From the NCBI GenBank assembly GCA_900543455.1, contig UQRR01000022.1:1-26078 (forward strand): a stretch of DNA of 26,078 bases, written 5' to 3'. The position numbers and the translations under genes are program-made. Shown one piece after another: positions 15,593-24,371 of the stretch (positions within the stretch are counted from its first letter, which is position 1; each line of letters opens with the position of its first letter). This DNA is from an uncultured Dialister sp. Lineage in GTDB: Bacteria > Bacillota > Negativicutes > Veillonellales > Dialisteraceae. The notes under the pieces are model-generated. The model saw nothing but the letters and a program-made list of their open reading frames with translations. It was not told the DNA's origin and searched no databases.

Positions 15593-15621
15593 TATATATA
15601 ATCAGTGTTTTAGAAGAACAA
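15593..15621 (-). promoter_or_regulatory. Candidate sigma-70 type promoter for the membrane-protein gene
   Basis: On the minus strand TTGTTC (15616-15621) and TATATA (15593-15598) are 17 nt apart, inside an AT-rich stretch. The start codon lies about 68 nt downstream of the -10. It would let this gene be transcribed separately from the sigma factor gene. Confidence 0.5.
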
Positions 15622-15699
15622 GTGAACATCCAAAATTTTTATTTATTTCGTATTTTCTTTTATTTTCAAGCGTTATTGCTGAAATGCAAGTAATTTTAG

Positions 15700-15850
15700 G
15701 ATAGGTTTGCAAGTCCAACAGATTCTATGAGTTCTATAGGTTCAAGGGGGAGTGGTTCAGCGCGTACAAGGAGAAGTGCCACAGTATGATTGCTTTGGCT
15801 AAAAAAAGCACCCGAAGAAGGGAGAACCCTTTGAATCCTCAGAGCCTTCT
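15700..15850. repeat. Degenerate GTTCAAG-type repeat region after the sigma factor gene
   Basis: Diverged heptamers such as GGTTCAA, GGTTCAG and GTTCTAT occur around 15727-15760 and near 15845. The full gap 15526-15854 otherwise holds the promoter noted above and AT-rich sequence. I see no gene and no convincing terminator. Confidence 0.5.
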
Positions 15851-15854
15851 GAAC

Positions 15855-16472
15855 CTATTTTCTCTCATGGATCAGCTTCGAGAGCATCCCGCGGAGACGC
15901 CGGATGCCGCGTTTTTCGAGGCGGTAGACGTAGGCCTGGCTGACGCCCATGGCATCAGCAGTCTCAGCAGCGGTCTGCTCCGCCAAATAGACCGAGCGGA
16001 TGACATCCTGCTCTTTGGCAGAGAGTCGCTGCACCGCCTCATCGACTGCCGCATGCAGCGATTCACGGTCGGCACTTTCAAAAGCCATGTCAGGAATGGC
16101 CTGCGCGAGGAAGACTTTCTCCTCTTCCCCGTCTTCGAGAAGGATCTCCTTTTTATTGGCATTCAAGAAATTCAGCATGCGTCCGCGGATGCGGTGGATG
16201 GCATACAAAGAGAAGGCAACACCGGTCGATGGATCATAGCGCTCGACGGCTTCCATGAGCCCTACAGTGCCTTCCTGAATGAGATCCATCGTCACCGCTT
16301 CCTGCAGACCATACTTCACGGCCTCCTTGAAGACAAGCGGCTGGTAATTCTCGATCAGACGCTGGCGCGCGTCGATTTCCTCTTCCTCTTTATATTCTTT
16401 CCAAAGCGCCTGCTCTTCCTCCCGGCTGAGCAAGGTCAGACGGGATAAACAGGCTTTGTATTCTTCAAGCAT
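15855..16472 (-). CDS. Sigma-70 family RNA polymerase sigma factor
   Basis: A 205-residue sigma factor. Region 2 is clear: DLIQEGTVGLMEAVERYDPS (63-82), then FSLYAIHRIRGRMLNFL (87-103) for regions 2.3-2.4. An acidic linker (110-140) replaces region 3, and region 4 (about 145-198) has a helix-turn-helix, TAAETADAMGVSQAYVYRLE. The region 2 text is closer to the RpoD/group 3 type than to ECF factors, although the two-domain layout is ECF-like. CGGAG lies 7 nt upstream of the ATG at 16472. It stands between tamB and bamA, with repeat gaps on both sides. Which genes it controls cannot be told from the sequence. Envelope genes are an inference from position. Confidence 0.88.
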   Translation of the reverse strand: MLEEYKACLSRLTLLSREEEQALWKEYKEEEEIDARQRLIENYQPLVFKEAVKYGLQEAVTMDLIQEGTVGLMEAVERYDPSTGVAFSLYAIHRIRGRMLNFLNANKKEILLEDGEEEKVFLAQAIPDMAFESADRESLHAAVDEAVQRLSAKEQDVIRSVYLAEQTAAETADAMGVSQAYVYRLEKRGIRRLRGMLSKLIHERK

Positions 16473-16599
16473 AGAAATACTCCGTTAAAAATCAGTTACA
16501 TCAATCGATTGCTACGTTTGATGGTCAAGGGTTCAAGGTTCAGGGTTCAGGGTTCAGGGTTAGCCCGTGGGGCGTGCCGCCCTTTGATTACGTGCGAAA
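16473..16599. repeat. GTTCAGG heptamers and linker module upstream of the sigma gene
   Basis: GTTCAAG/GTTCAGG units (about 16527-16560) run into the TAGCCCGTGGGGCGTGCCGC linker, which ends in CCTTTGATTA (16561-16590) and recurs in variants near 3493, 21314 and 25938. The 50 bases next to the sigma gene are unique and hold its ribosome site. No convincing promoter was found. Confidence 0.75.
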
Positions 16600-16885
16600 A
16601 AGGTTCAGCGGGTTCAACAGGTTCAGAGGGTTCAACGGGGGTGGTGCGGCGCATAAAAATCAGAAGCGCTGCGAAGGTTTGAAACTAGCGGTTTTCTCGT
16701 ATCGCAAACCTAATCCCTAGCTACCAGTCACAAGTCACTAGTCACTAGCCACTCATCCCTGCTTTCAAACTTCAGGGTTCAGGATGAATATACCGAAAAC
16801 ATCGCCTATTTCAAACTCCGCGGCGCTTTCCTATGATGATGCGCCGCACACCACAAACCTGAACCCATCAACCTGAACCCAGAAC
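16600..16885. repeat. Inverted composite repeat with GGTTCAN ends between tamB and the sigma gene
   Basis: The left end has GGTTCAG/GGTTCAA heptamers (16602-16637) and a GCGGCGC hairpin (16646-16652 with imperfect 16666-16672). The right end repeats this in inverse: GCGGCGC/GCGCCGC (16820-16826, 16841-16847), then AACCTGA/ACCCTGA heptamers (16855-16885). The middle carries AATCCCTAG and AGTCACT heptamers (16712-16754) and a single GGGTTCAGG. Hairpin text close to that of the right end at 7070-7100 shows it is the same element family. No coding sequence is seen. Confidence 0.75.
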
Positions 16886-16886
16886 C

Positions 16887-19800
16887 CTAAAATTTAAAGC
16901 TCCAGTCGCTGCCGATGTAACTATCGTGATTACTATTATACCACGATGAGAGACCGATGCGCGAATTCAAATCATAATGGAAGCCCAGACTCTTTTCCTC
17001 ATTATTCACGCCCATGGTCGCAGTCAGCATGAAGTCATTGAAGAGGTACTTCCCGATCTTGATGTAGTAGTAGCTGTCATTGTTGTCATCGATGTTATCA
17101 TAGTAGTCTGTCAGGTTCGACGTGATACTGATGAGGTCAAGACCAATCTTATCCGCAAGGAAGTCCTGCATCGTATTCCCGAAGAGCATAGTGAGGCCGG
17201 CATTGAAGAGCGCCCCCTGCATCGAGCCATCCTTATCCTTGGTCGGATCCTGATGGAGCGTCAGCAGCATGATGATCTGCGAATCATTCAGCGCAGGATC
17301 GCTGTGGAAGGTCGTCTTCATATCACCGGGCGGCCCATCCAGCTCAGCTTTGATATTGTAATGACCGACCTTGGTATCGGCACGTGCATGGATGACGGGC
17401 AGGAAGGAGCCGGGGATGCCGCCCCAGACCGCATTGGCCTGATCGATCTTGAATTCCGTCGTATTGATCTTGACCGTTCCTTTTTCTACATTGACGCGGC
17501 CCGTCATGATCGGTTCCTGGAAGTGACCCATCATGGAAATATTTCCTTTGACCATAAGATCATAGAGCGAGCTGCTGTAGAGCCGTACATTGTCTCCGAT
17601 GGCTATATCGATCTTTGTCAGGAAATTGGCCGACGACTCGCCGCTCTCTGAAAGGAAGGCAAGCGGCACTTCGCAGATCGCATCGTGGATAGAGATCTGG
17701 CCCGTGACACCGAGCTGATCCATGAATTCACCCAGTGAAAGGTCAGCATCGACCGCCCCTTTGTAATAGGCAGAGTCGATAGAAGGGGTATGCATATGCA
17801 CTTCCCCATCATAATGCGTGATGGCCTTCTCTTTCCAGTCGGCGGAGCCCTTCGCAGTGACGCCGCCGCCACCGAAGGAGGCACTGCCGTCAAATGTCAC
17901 GCGATGTCCATCAAATCGTAAGGACAGATCGATCGGCTGAATGACTTCATTCATGGTCATAAGACCGAGCGCCCCATTTTTTGCTGTGATGCTGCCCATA
18001 AGCTCCGGGTCACGATAGTCACCGACAAGCTGTACATGTCCCTTGATCGGGCCGCTCGCACTCGTCACGGCTTTGCCGAAGAGAGCCAGAATATTCATAT
18101 CTGCCTGATCGAGATTGAAATCGACAGCAAGCGGCACTGCTTCATCCGTGGTGCTGCCAGTGAAAAGATTGCCGGGGAGTGTGCCCTTGGCACTCGCACG
18201 ATAGTTTCCCTTCGATACCAGCGCATTTTGCAGCGTCACGACATTGCTCTTGGCATTCGCCATCAGAGAGAAGCTGTCAAAGCTGATATCTCCGTAGCTC
18301 GGATGGTCGATACCGATCGAAATGTCCGCTTCCGGCGATGTCTTATTTCCACTGAGGATGACTCCGGCCGTCAGTCGGCCGCCCATCCGTATGCCATCTC
18401 GTCCCAATACCTGCGGCAGCCAGGATACCTCCATGTCTTTGGCTGCGAGCTGGATGGCGAGCTCACCATCGCTATTCATAGAGCCTTCTGCCGCAAGCAG
18501 TCCGTCTCCTACCGGAAGATGAAACTGACGGATCGACAGCGCCCCATTCATGTAGGAGAAATCGATCACGCCCTGACCGACAGGTGTATCCCCCAGATGT
18601 CCTCCCAGAAAATCAGCTTTGAAGTCGATGCTGGGGTTCTCCAGCGTCCCTCCGATCTGCATGCCGCCATTGACAGTGCCATCCACCGCCGACTCAGGCA
18701 GCTTGAAAAGACGCATGGCCTCCTTGATATTCCATTCCTTAAATCGGAGGAAGCCCTGCAGGATATGGGAGTCCATGTGATAGCTGCCTCTCCATTCGAA
18801 ATGGCCATTCTTCTGATTGAATACGCCGTCATCAAGGCTCACGACATGGTTCTGATAATAGATGCCGGCAGATGCCATATAAATGGCAGTGCCGCCGACA
18901 GAGATCTGTCTGGAGGAGATCGTCCCTTCAAAGACCGGATCTTCCATCGTCCCGGACACATGTCCGCGCATATTGACCTTGCCGTCTGCTCCGCGTCCCG
19001 GAAGCATCCGCGAAAGGCTGATGTCATTCAGCGACACATCCATATCGATTGCGTCCGGCTCGGCCGTACCGCTCACGATGGCCGTACCATCATAGATATA
19101 GGCGAGTCCGTTTTTCAAAGTGATGCCATTTCCATCATAGGTATATTCGCCCGAGACACTCTGGAAAAGCTCACCCATGACAGAACCGTCGAAGGCCAGA
19201 AAATCACCCTTCACCTGTGGCGCTTCCATCGTGCCTGTGACAGTCAAGGTATTTTCGATCCAGCCCGTCACCGGGTAGTCCTCTCCGGCAAGTGCGAGCA
19301 GTTTCTCGATGCGCGTCTTGTCTGTATCGATGGTGAGTGCAAGAGAGTGCGGCGCCAGGAGGCCGATGCTCCCCTTCACGGTATGCTTGCCGTCCGGCCC
19401 TTCCCAGCGAAGCGAGGTGATGGTCGCCAGCTGATTTCCGAGTGATACATGTCCTGCGATACGGTCAAAGGAGATGCCACGGATCTCCCCATCCCGCGCG
19501 GTGAAATCTGCCGCGCCGGACGGATCCTCCCTGCTCCCGCTGACCACGAACCGGCCTGAGAGGCGCCCGGCCATATCCATCCCTGAAAGGCCGGAAAGCC
19601 CAGAAAGGTCAATAGACGATGCTTCGCCTGAGAGCGAGAGATATGGCCCATATGTCCCCTTCACGGTGAATGCGCCTTCGCCAGATGTGCCAGTCAGATA
19701 CGCGATATCCATCACGCCGCCACGCGAAGTCGCCTCCCCCGAGAGGGTATCCATGGACATCCCATCATACGAAAGATCCATGCCATAGAATACGCCATGC

Positions 19801-21269
19801 CAGTCGCCATCCCGGTAGCTGCCAAAGCCGGAGACCTTGCCGGCTGCCATATTCTCATACGAAAGACCTGCGCCATCCATTTCTCCGGAAGCCATTTCCA
19901 GAGACAGTGCGCCTTCTTTATAGGTGCCCTTCGCCTTCCCCGATCCGCTCACAATGCCGGAAGCGGAAATCCCGACCGGAAGAGAAGAAAGGTCGATATG
20001 CTCTCCGGCTGCTTCGCCTTCGAAGGCTCCGCTTGTCATATCATATGAGCCTTCACCGATCAGAAGACCGCCCGCCATCTGTGCCTTCAGATAGGGGATC
20101 GAGATCCGATCCTCTCCATAGGCAAAGCGCACATTCGCCTCTTTGACAGAAAGATTCTCATACTGCCCGTCCTTCACATGGGCTTCGCCGGACACGAAAG
20201 GATTTCCCATCGTCCCCGAAATATCTACGCCGCCGGAAACAACTCCCGCGATGTCTTCCTCCGGCAGCAGCTCTTCCACTTTGATATCCTTCAGGTTCAC
20301 ATGCCCCATCAGGATCGGATCATCCACGTCAAAAAGAACTTTCACATCCCCGTCAAATGTCTGCCCGTTCACCTTTACGGCTGCTTCGGTGATGACGGCT
20401 TCTCCATTTTCAATATCAAAAAAGGCTGCCCCGTCAGCCAGAATAAAATGATCATAGCGAAGAGCAGCATCTTTGATAGAGCCTTGGACATGATAAGCGA
20501 CAGCGCCATCACTTTTCCAGATCTTGGCGCTGGTCACCTGTCCTGTCCCTTTGTCTATATCAAGTTTTGAAGAAATCTGTGGGAACTGCTCTAAGAGCGG
20601 CTTCAGAGAGGTCAAGGAAACCGGATCTGTCTCCAGACTGATTTCCATGTTATTGGTATTCGTGTACTTCACATCTCCCTTGAAATGGCTGTCAAATGCC
20701 TCTCCCGCAAAAGAGCCTGTGATCGTACCCGTGCTGTCCCAGCCGAGCGCGCCTCCCAGCGAAGTGAAATCATACGAGCCGATATCCGGTGCGGTGATAG
20801 ATGCATTCCCGTCCTTCACGATGACCTGTCCTGTGAAAGTACCGTTGTCCGAAGAGTCCGATGGTTTTAGAATCTTCTCTACATTCCAGAGTCCATCAGT
20901 CCCCTTGGCAAGGTGCACTTCCGGATTCTCGATGGTCACCGTCTTCACGACATCGGCGATACCGCCATCTTTGAAGGCATAGTTGTACAGCGCAGAAGCA
21001 GACCATCCGATTTCCAAAGAAGGCGACTTGAATACAACCTCTCCTTTCGCGTCCTTTAGCTCAAGGTCGGTGAAGGAAAGATCATAATTCGGATCCAGAT
21101 CCATCATGGTCCACGTCAGGGTACCATTGATGCGATCCCCTGCCGCGTCTTTGATGACGGGTTCCAGATTCTGTGTGATAATCGGACGGATCAGCAGATA
21201 AATGATACACAGCATGATGAAAATAAAGGCTGCGATACCATTGATCCACCATTTGATTCTGCTAGCCAA
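16887..21269 (-). CDS. tamB: TamB-family translocation and assembly module protein
   Basis: Very long envelope-spanning protein with an N-terminal inner-membrane helix (WWINGIAAFIFIMLCIIYLL) followed by AsmA-like repeats and the C-terminal TamB (DUF490) domain, ending GSDWSFKF. TamB-type proteins form a hydrophobic groove bridging both membranes and are linked to phospholipid transport and outer-membrane protein assembly. About 1460 residues is longer than the 1259 of E. coli TamB. There is no ATG at the start. Codon TTG at 21269 has GGAG 9 nt upstream. A TTG at 21284, five codons earlier, is possible but has no ribosome site. No tamA is present in the window, and bamA lies downstream. Upstream is tolC, after a 339-nt repeat gap. 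Confidence 0.92.
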   Translation of the reverse strand: MASRIKWWINGIAAFIFIMLCIIYLLIRPIITQNLEPVIKDAAGDRINGTLTWTMMDLDPNYDLSFTDLELKDAKGEVVFKSPSLEIGWSASALYNYAFKDGGIADVVKTVTIENPEVHLAKGTDGLWNVEKILKPSDSSDNGTFTGQVIVKDGNASITAPDIGSYDFTSLGGALGWDSTGTITGSFAGEAFDSHFKGDVKYTNTNNMEISLETDPVSLTSLKPLLEQFPQISSKLDIDKGTGQVTSAKIWKSDGAVAYHVQGSIKDAALRYDHFILADGAAFFDIENGEAVITEAAVKVNGQTFDGDVKVLFDVDDPILMGHVNLKDIKVEELLPEEDIAGVVSGGVDISGTMGNPFVSGEAHVKDGQYENLSVKEANVRFAYGEDRISIPYLKAQMAGGLLIGEGSYDMTSGAFEGEAAGEHIDLSSLPVGISASGIVSGSGKAKGTYKEGALSLEMASGEMDGAGLSYENMAAGKVSGFGSYRDGDWHGVFYGMDLSYDGMSMDTLSGEATSRGGVMDIAYLTGTSGEGAFTVKGTYGPYLSLSGEASSIDLSGLSGLSGMDMAGRLSGRFVVSGSREDPSGAADFTARDGEIRGISFDRIAGHVSLGNQLATITSLRWEGPDGKHTVKGSIGLLAPHSLALTIDTDKTRIEKLLALAGEDYPVTGWIENTLTVTGTMEAPQVKGDFLAFDGSVMGELFQSVSGEYTYDGNGITLKNGLAYIYDGTAIVSGTAEPDAIDMDVSLNDISLSRMLPGRGADGKVNMRGHVSGTMEDPVFEGTISSRQISVGGTAIYMASAGIYYQNHVVSLDDGVFNQKNGHFEWRGSYHMDSHILQGFLRFKEWNIKEAMRLFKLPESAVDGTVNGGMQIGGTLENPSIDFKADFLGGHLGDTPVGQGVIDFSYMNGALSIRQFHLPVGDGLLAAEGSMNSDGELAIQLAAKDMEVSWLPQVLGRDGIRMGGRLTAGVILSGNKTSPEADISIGIDHPSYGDISFDSFSLMANAKSNVVTLQNALVSKGNYRASAKGTLPGNLFTGSTTDEAVPLAVDFNLDQADMNILALFGKAVTSASGPIKGHVQLVGDYRDPELMGSITAKNGALGLMTMNEVIQPIDLSLRFDGHRVTFDGSASFGGGGVTAKGSADWKEKAITHYDGEVHMHTPSIDSAYYKGAVDADLSLGEFMDQLGVTGQISIHDAICEVPLAFLSESGESSANFLTKIDIAIGDNVRLYSSSLYDLMVKGNISMMGHFQEPIMTGRVNVEKGTVKINTTEFKIDQANAVWGGIPGSFLPVIHARADTKVGHYNIKAELDGPPGDMKTTFHSDPALNDSQIIMLLTLHQDPTKDKDGSMQGALFNAGLTMLFGNTMQDFLADKIGLDLISITSNLTDYYDNIDDNNDSYYYIKIGKYLFNDFMLTATMGVNNEEKSLGFHYDLNSRIGLSSWYNSNHDSYIGSDWSFKF

Positions 21270-21284
21270 GGTCAAGTTCTCCAA

Positions 21285-21608
21285 ATTAAAAATAAAGTTT
21301 CAAGGTTCAGGGTTAGCCCCGGGGGCGTGCCGCCCCTTGCTCGGGGATGAAAGGGTGGAAACCGGTTCTATAAGTTCAAAAGGTTCAAAGGGGGGTGGTG
21401 CGGCGCATAAAAAATCAGAAGCGCCGCGGAGTATAAATAGGGCGATGCCCGAAGGTCAGCGATTAACAGGCTTCCCATTTATGGTTTCCTGACATCATCC
21501 TTTTGACCGCGAATGACAAAGATTTCTCGCTTCGCTCGAAATGACGATATGCGAGTCTGATGTCTCCCAGTCACTAGTCACCAGCCACCAGTCACTAGTC
21601 ACTAAAAA
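21285..21608. repeat. Repeat mosaic between tolC and tamB
   Basis: No gene is seen. It contains GTTCAGG/GGTTCAA heptamers (21303-21314 and 21364-21389), the TAGCCCCGGGGGCGTGCCGC linker (from 21314), a GCGGCGC/GCGCCGC hairpin (21400-21406, 21421-21427), GGGCGATGCCCGAAGG shared with the bamA upstream region, a unique stretch with TTTCTCGCTTCGCTCGAAATGACG (21511-21545), and AGTCACT/AGCCACC heptamers (21570-21603). It looks like the left half of the inverted element with a different right side. Confidence 0.75.
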
Positions 21609-23135
21609 TTATGCTCTTGCAAATTCCGGGTGAATGACAGCCGGTACGCCCATCGCATGTTCCAGCGTAGCGAGACCGATGTTGTAGTTGTAGAGCGCGG
21701 TGATGTAGTTCGTTCTCGCAGTATTGAGGGCCAGTTCTGCATCGAGGACATCCAGGTTGATGCCGACGCCGCTGCTGTAGCGGACGGTTGCGATCTTATA
21801 TGCTTCTTCTGCCTGAGCGACCGATGCTTCGGCAGCGCGGATCTGTTCTTTATAAGAGAGGACATTCAGGTAGTCCTGACGGACTTCCAGCTCAATCTTT
21901 TCTCTCGCCTGCAGGAGTGTTTCCTGTGCTGTTTTGACCGCGGCATCCGCTTTCTTCACTGATGCCTGCGTAGCACCGCCATCCCAAAGCGACCAGGAAA
22001 GCCCGCCTTTGACAGCCCAGTCATCTTTATCGACCGCCGTCACGCTGGCTTCCTTCCAGCTGTATCCGCCGCCGACGCTGACCGTCGGGAGATAGCCAGC
22101 CTTTGCCGAGCGAAGAGAGGCCTCAGCTGCCTTTACGCCATAGTCTGCTTCGACAAGTTCCCAGCGGTATTTCTGCGCCATCAGAATAGCCTGTTCCATG
22201 GTGAGGTCAAATTCCGGCTGTGGGAAATTCTTATCCAGCGGATTCAGCGTCGTATTCATCGGGACACGCATGATGTTGTTCAGGTTCGCTTCTGCGACAT
22301 CACGGGTGTTGTCCGCTGCGATGCTCTTCTGCTTTGCATTGGCAAGCGATACATTGGAAGACAGCACGTCGAGCTTAGCTACGATGCCGGCATCGAACTG
22401 CTGCTGTACATTATTCAGATGGCTTGCATAGTCGGTGACAGACTGCGCCTGCACTTCAGCGAGCTTGATCGCTTCGAGGTACTGGTAGTACGCCTGCACG
22501 GCTGCCAGCTTCGTATCCGCTTCCGTCTTGTATACATTGAGGTCAGCGATATTTTTCTGGTAGCGGGCGGCATCGATCGCGCCTTCTACCTTGCCGAAGG
22601 TCCAGATCGGCCAGGAAACATTGATGCCCTGGCTATATCCGTGGTTAGAGCTCTGCGTTCCCACCACTTTCGTGACCACCTGTCCAGTAGTCGGATCAAC
22701 GGACGCTTTAGTGACAGGTCCGCTCTGGGTCGGATACTGATTTCTTTCCCAGGAGTAGCTGACGGACGGATTCTTCTTCGCTGCCGCTGCGCTGACATCG
22801 GCTTCCGCTTCTCTGCGCTTCAGCTCTGCGATGGTGATGTCACGGTTATTCTGGATGGCCGTCGTGACCACGCCCTTGAGGTCGATATCCATAGCCGCTG
22901 CTTCCGGAGCTGCCGCTTCTGTGATGGAAGACGCCAGATTCTTCTGGAGCAGCATGTTATTGAAGTTCACATCTTTATTCGCTACCGTCTGATTCATCTG
23001 TGCCTCGATGGCTTTTTGCGTGATCGACGGATCCGTCATGATCTTTGTCTGAGATCCTTTTGCTTCTGCGCCGAGCCCGCAGGAAAGGGCAAGCACGATA
23101 GAAGCAGTCAGAATTTTGCAGGTCATTGTATTCAT
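21609..23135 (-). CDS. tolC: TolC-family outer-membrane channel protein
   Basis: Predicted outer-membrane efflux or secretion channel. A signal peptide (1-25, ending GAEA) and two OEP repeats (about 80-285 and 300-495) are visible, with typical segments such as SWPIWTFGKVEGAIDAARY, FDAGIVAKLDVLSSNVSLA, SWSLWDGGATQASVKKADA and YSSGVGINLDVLDAELALN. At 508 residues it is close to E. coli TolC (493). It follows mlaD by 78 nt, a spacer that holds a short CCGCC/GGCGG hairpin and a TATAAT on the minus strand (23174-23179) without a good -35. The ribosome site is weak (AGGG about 11 nt upstream). No inner-membrane pump or adaptor is encoded nearby, so its partner is unknown; position suggests co-expression with the mla genes. 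Confidence 0.92.
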   Translation of the reverse strand: MNTMTCKILTASIVLALSCGLGAEAKGSQTKIMTDPSITQKAIEAQMNQTVANKDVNFNNMLLQKNLASSITEAAAPEAAAMDIDLKGVVTTAIQNNRDITIAELKRREAEADVSAAAAKKNPSVSYSWERNQYPTQSGPVTKASVDPTTGQVVTKVVGTQSSNHGYSQGINVSWPIWTFGKVEGAIDAARYQKNIADLNVYKTEADTKLAAVQAYYQYLEAIKLAEVQAQSVTDYASHLNNVQQQFDAGIVAKLDVLSSNVSLANAKQKSIAADNTRDVAEANLNNIMRVPMNTTLNPLDKNFPQPEFDLTMEQAILMAQKYRWELVEADYGVKAAEASLRSAKAGYLPTVSVGGGYSWKEASVTAVDKDDWAVKGGLSWSLWDGGATQASVKKADAAVKTAQETLLQAREKIELEVRQDYLNVLSYKEQIRAAEASVAQAEEAYKIATVRYSSGVGINLDVLDAELALNTARTNYITALYNYNIGLATLEHAMGVPAVIHPEFARA

Positions 23136-23213
23136 TCAACATTCATCCCTTCTAGACAGATGTCTTTGTTGTCATTATATCCAGACCGCCCTTCTGGCGG
23201 CGCTGTTTTTCAT

Positions 23214-24371
23214 TTAATAATTGTATCCCACGCCAATGTACTCTCCGCCGCCGCGATTGTTATGCGGGAAAATGGACTGCCCCGTCAGGAACAGATTCGG
23301 CGTAAGAGCGTACTGCCCGCGCAGGCGGACAGACAGATCATTGGGGTCATACACATCGGCGGAAAATTTCCACCGGCCGGATGCATAGTCCGCGCCAGCG
23401 CCGATCTTATTGCGAATGATGCCGGCATGTACGCCATAGTCCCCTCTCATACGACCATAGAGCGCATCATAGACCGGATCATTCCCCATGGATTCTATCC
23501 CCAGAAGTCCATAGGAGTCTTTCCCCACACGGAGGAAGAGATTCGGCGAGAAATCGTCCTTGTTAGTATTATATAACAATTCACCGGAAACAGATACATC
23601 AAAATCACCATTTCCCTGCATAAATCCATTTATTTTTCCGGAAATCGCTTTGGCATTCTGAGAGATTTCCTTCGCATTCTCCGAAGCCACGACCATATTG
23701 TCCATGATTTTTCTCACATCACCGGTGGCTTTGCCATCACCATTCAGCTGGTACAGCATCTGATTCACCTGCGAGGTGATGCTCTGGATCTCATTCGCTG
23801 TCTGTATCCCCTGCGCGGTCAGGATGGCGAGGTTTTCAGAAATCGCATCAAAATTATTGATGCTGTTCTTCACATGCTTCTGGGAAGCGGGGTCTGCGAC
23901 GACGGTATTGATCCCGTCGAGCATGGTCTGTGCGGATGTGATAAGCTTGTCCATCTTATCCATCGCCTGATCGATTCCTGGTGCTGACTTGCCCTCGACC
24001 TTCATCCCCTCTGCAAGATAGCCGCGTTCCTGATGACCGCCGGACGCCTTCACGAAGCGCCCGCCCATGACACTGCTGGTCTGGATGGAGAAGTCCGCAT
24101 CCTTCGGTACTTTGGCGTCATGATAAAAACGCAGCTTCACGACGGCTTCTCCGTTCTCTACCGTGATGCCATCGACCATACCCACTTCGACGCCGGCATA
24201 GTGGATCGGATTTCCCGGCTCTATGCCTTCCGCTTCCTTGAAATAGCCTGTCACATGAAATCCGCTCTTTCCAAAGATCACAAGACTGGAAAGTTCGATC
24301 AGGATCCCGGCAAAGAGGAGAATCCCCGCCAGGGCAAAGGCTCCGACTTTTGCTTCCGTCGACCATTTCAT
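23214..24371 (-). CDS. mlaD: MlaD-family MCE protein with C-terminal barrel-like domain
   Basis: Substrate-binding MCE component of a phospholipid ABC transporter. It has an N-terminal transmembrane helix (9-33), one MCE domain (about 37-115, with GNPIHYAGVEVGMVDGI), a helical stretch (130-255) and a strand-rich C-terminal region (257-385) ending EYIGVGYNY. E. coli MlaD is only 183 residues. A long MlaD with a C-terminal outer-membrane barrel, bridging the envelope without MlaA or MlaC, has been described in Veillonella parvula, and this protein fits that design. Its ATG overlaps the mlaF stop by one base (TGATG), so the two are translationally coupled. Confidence 0.93.
   Translation of the reverse strand: MKWSTEAKVGAFALAGILLFAGILIELSSLVIFGKSGFHVTGYFKEAEGIEPGNPIHYAGVEVGMVDGITVENGEAVVKLRFYHDAKVPKDADFSIQTSSVMGGRFVKASGGHQERGYLAEGMKVEGKSAPGIDQAMDKMDKLITSAQTMLDGINTVVADPASQKHVKNSINNFDAISENLAILTAQGIQTANEIQSITSQVNQMLYQLNGDGKATGDVRKIMDNMVVASENAKEISQNAKAISGKINGFMQGNGDFDVSVSGELLYNTNKDDFSPNLFLRVGKDSYGLLGIESMGNDPVYDALYGRMRGDYGVHAGIIRNKIGAGADYASGRWKFSADVYDPNDLSVRLRGQYALTPNLFLTGQSIFPHNNRGGGEYIGVGYNY

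Noticed and set aside
18036..19445. A 469-codon plus-strand frame opposite tamB
   Set aside because: It is antisense to the conserved TamB repeats; composition is His/Arg-rich and unlike a folded protein.
23174..23206. Terminator or promoter between mlaD and tolC
   Set aside because: The CCGCC/GGCGG stem is short and lacks a T run, and the TATAAT downstream has no matching -35, so neither is listed as a feature.
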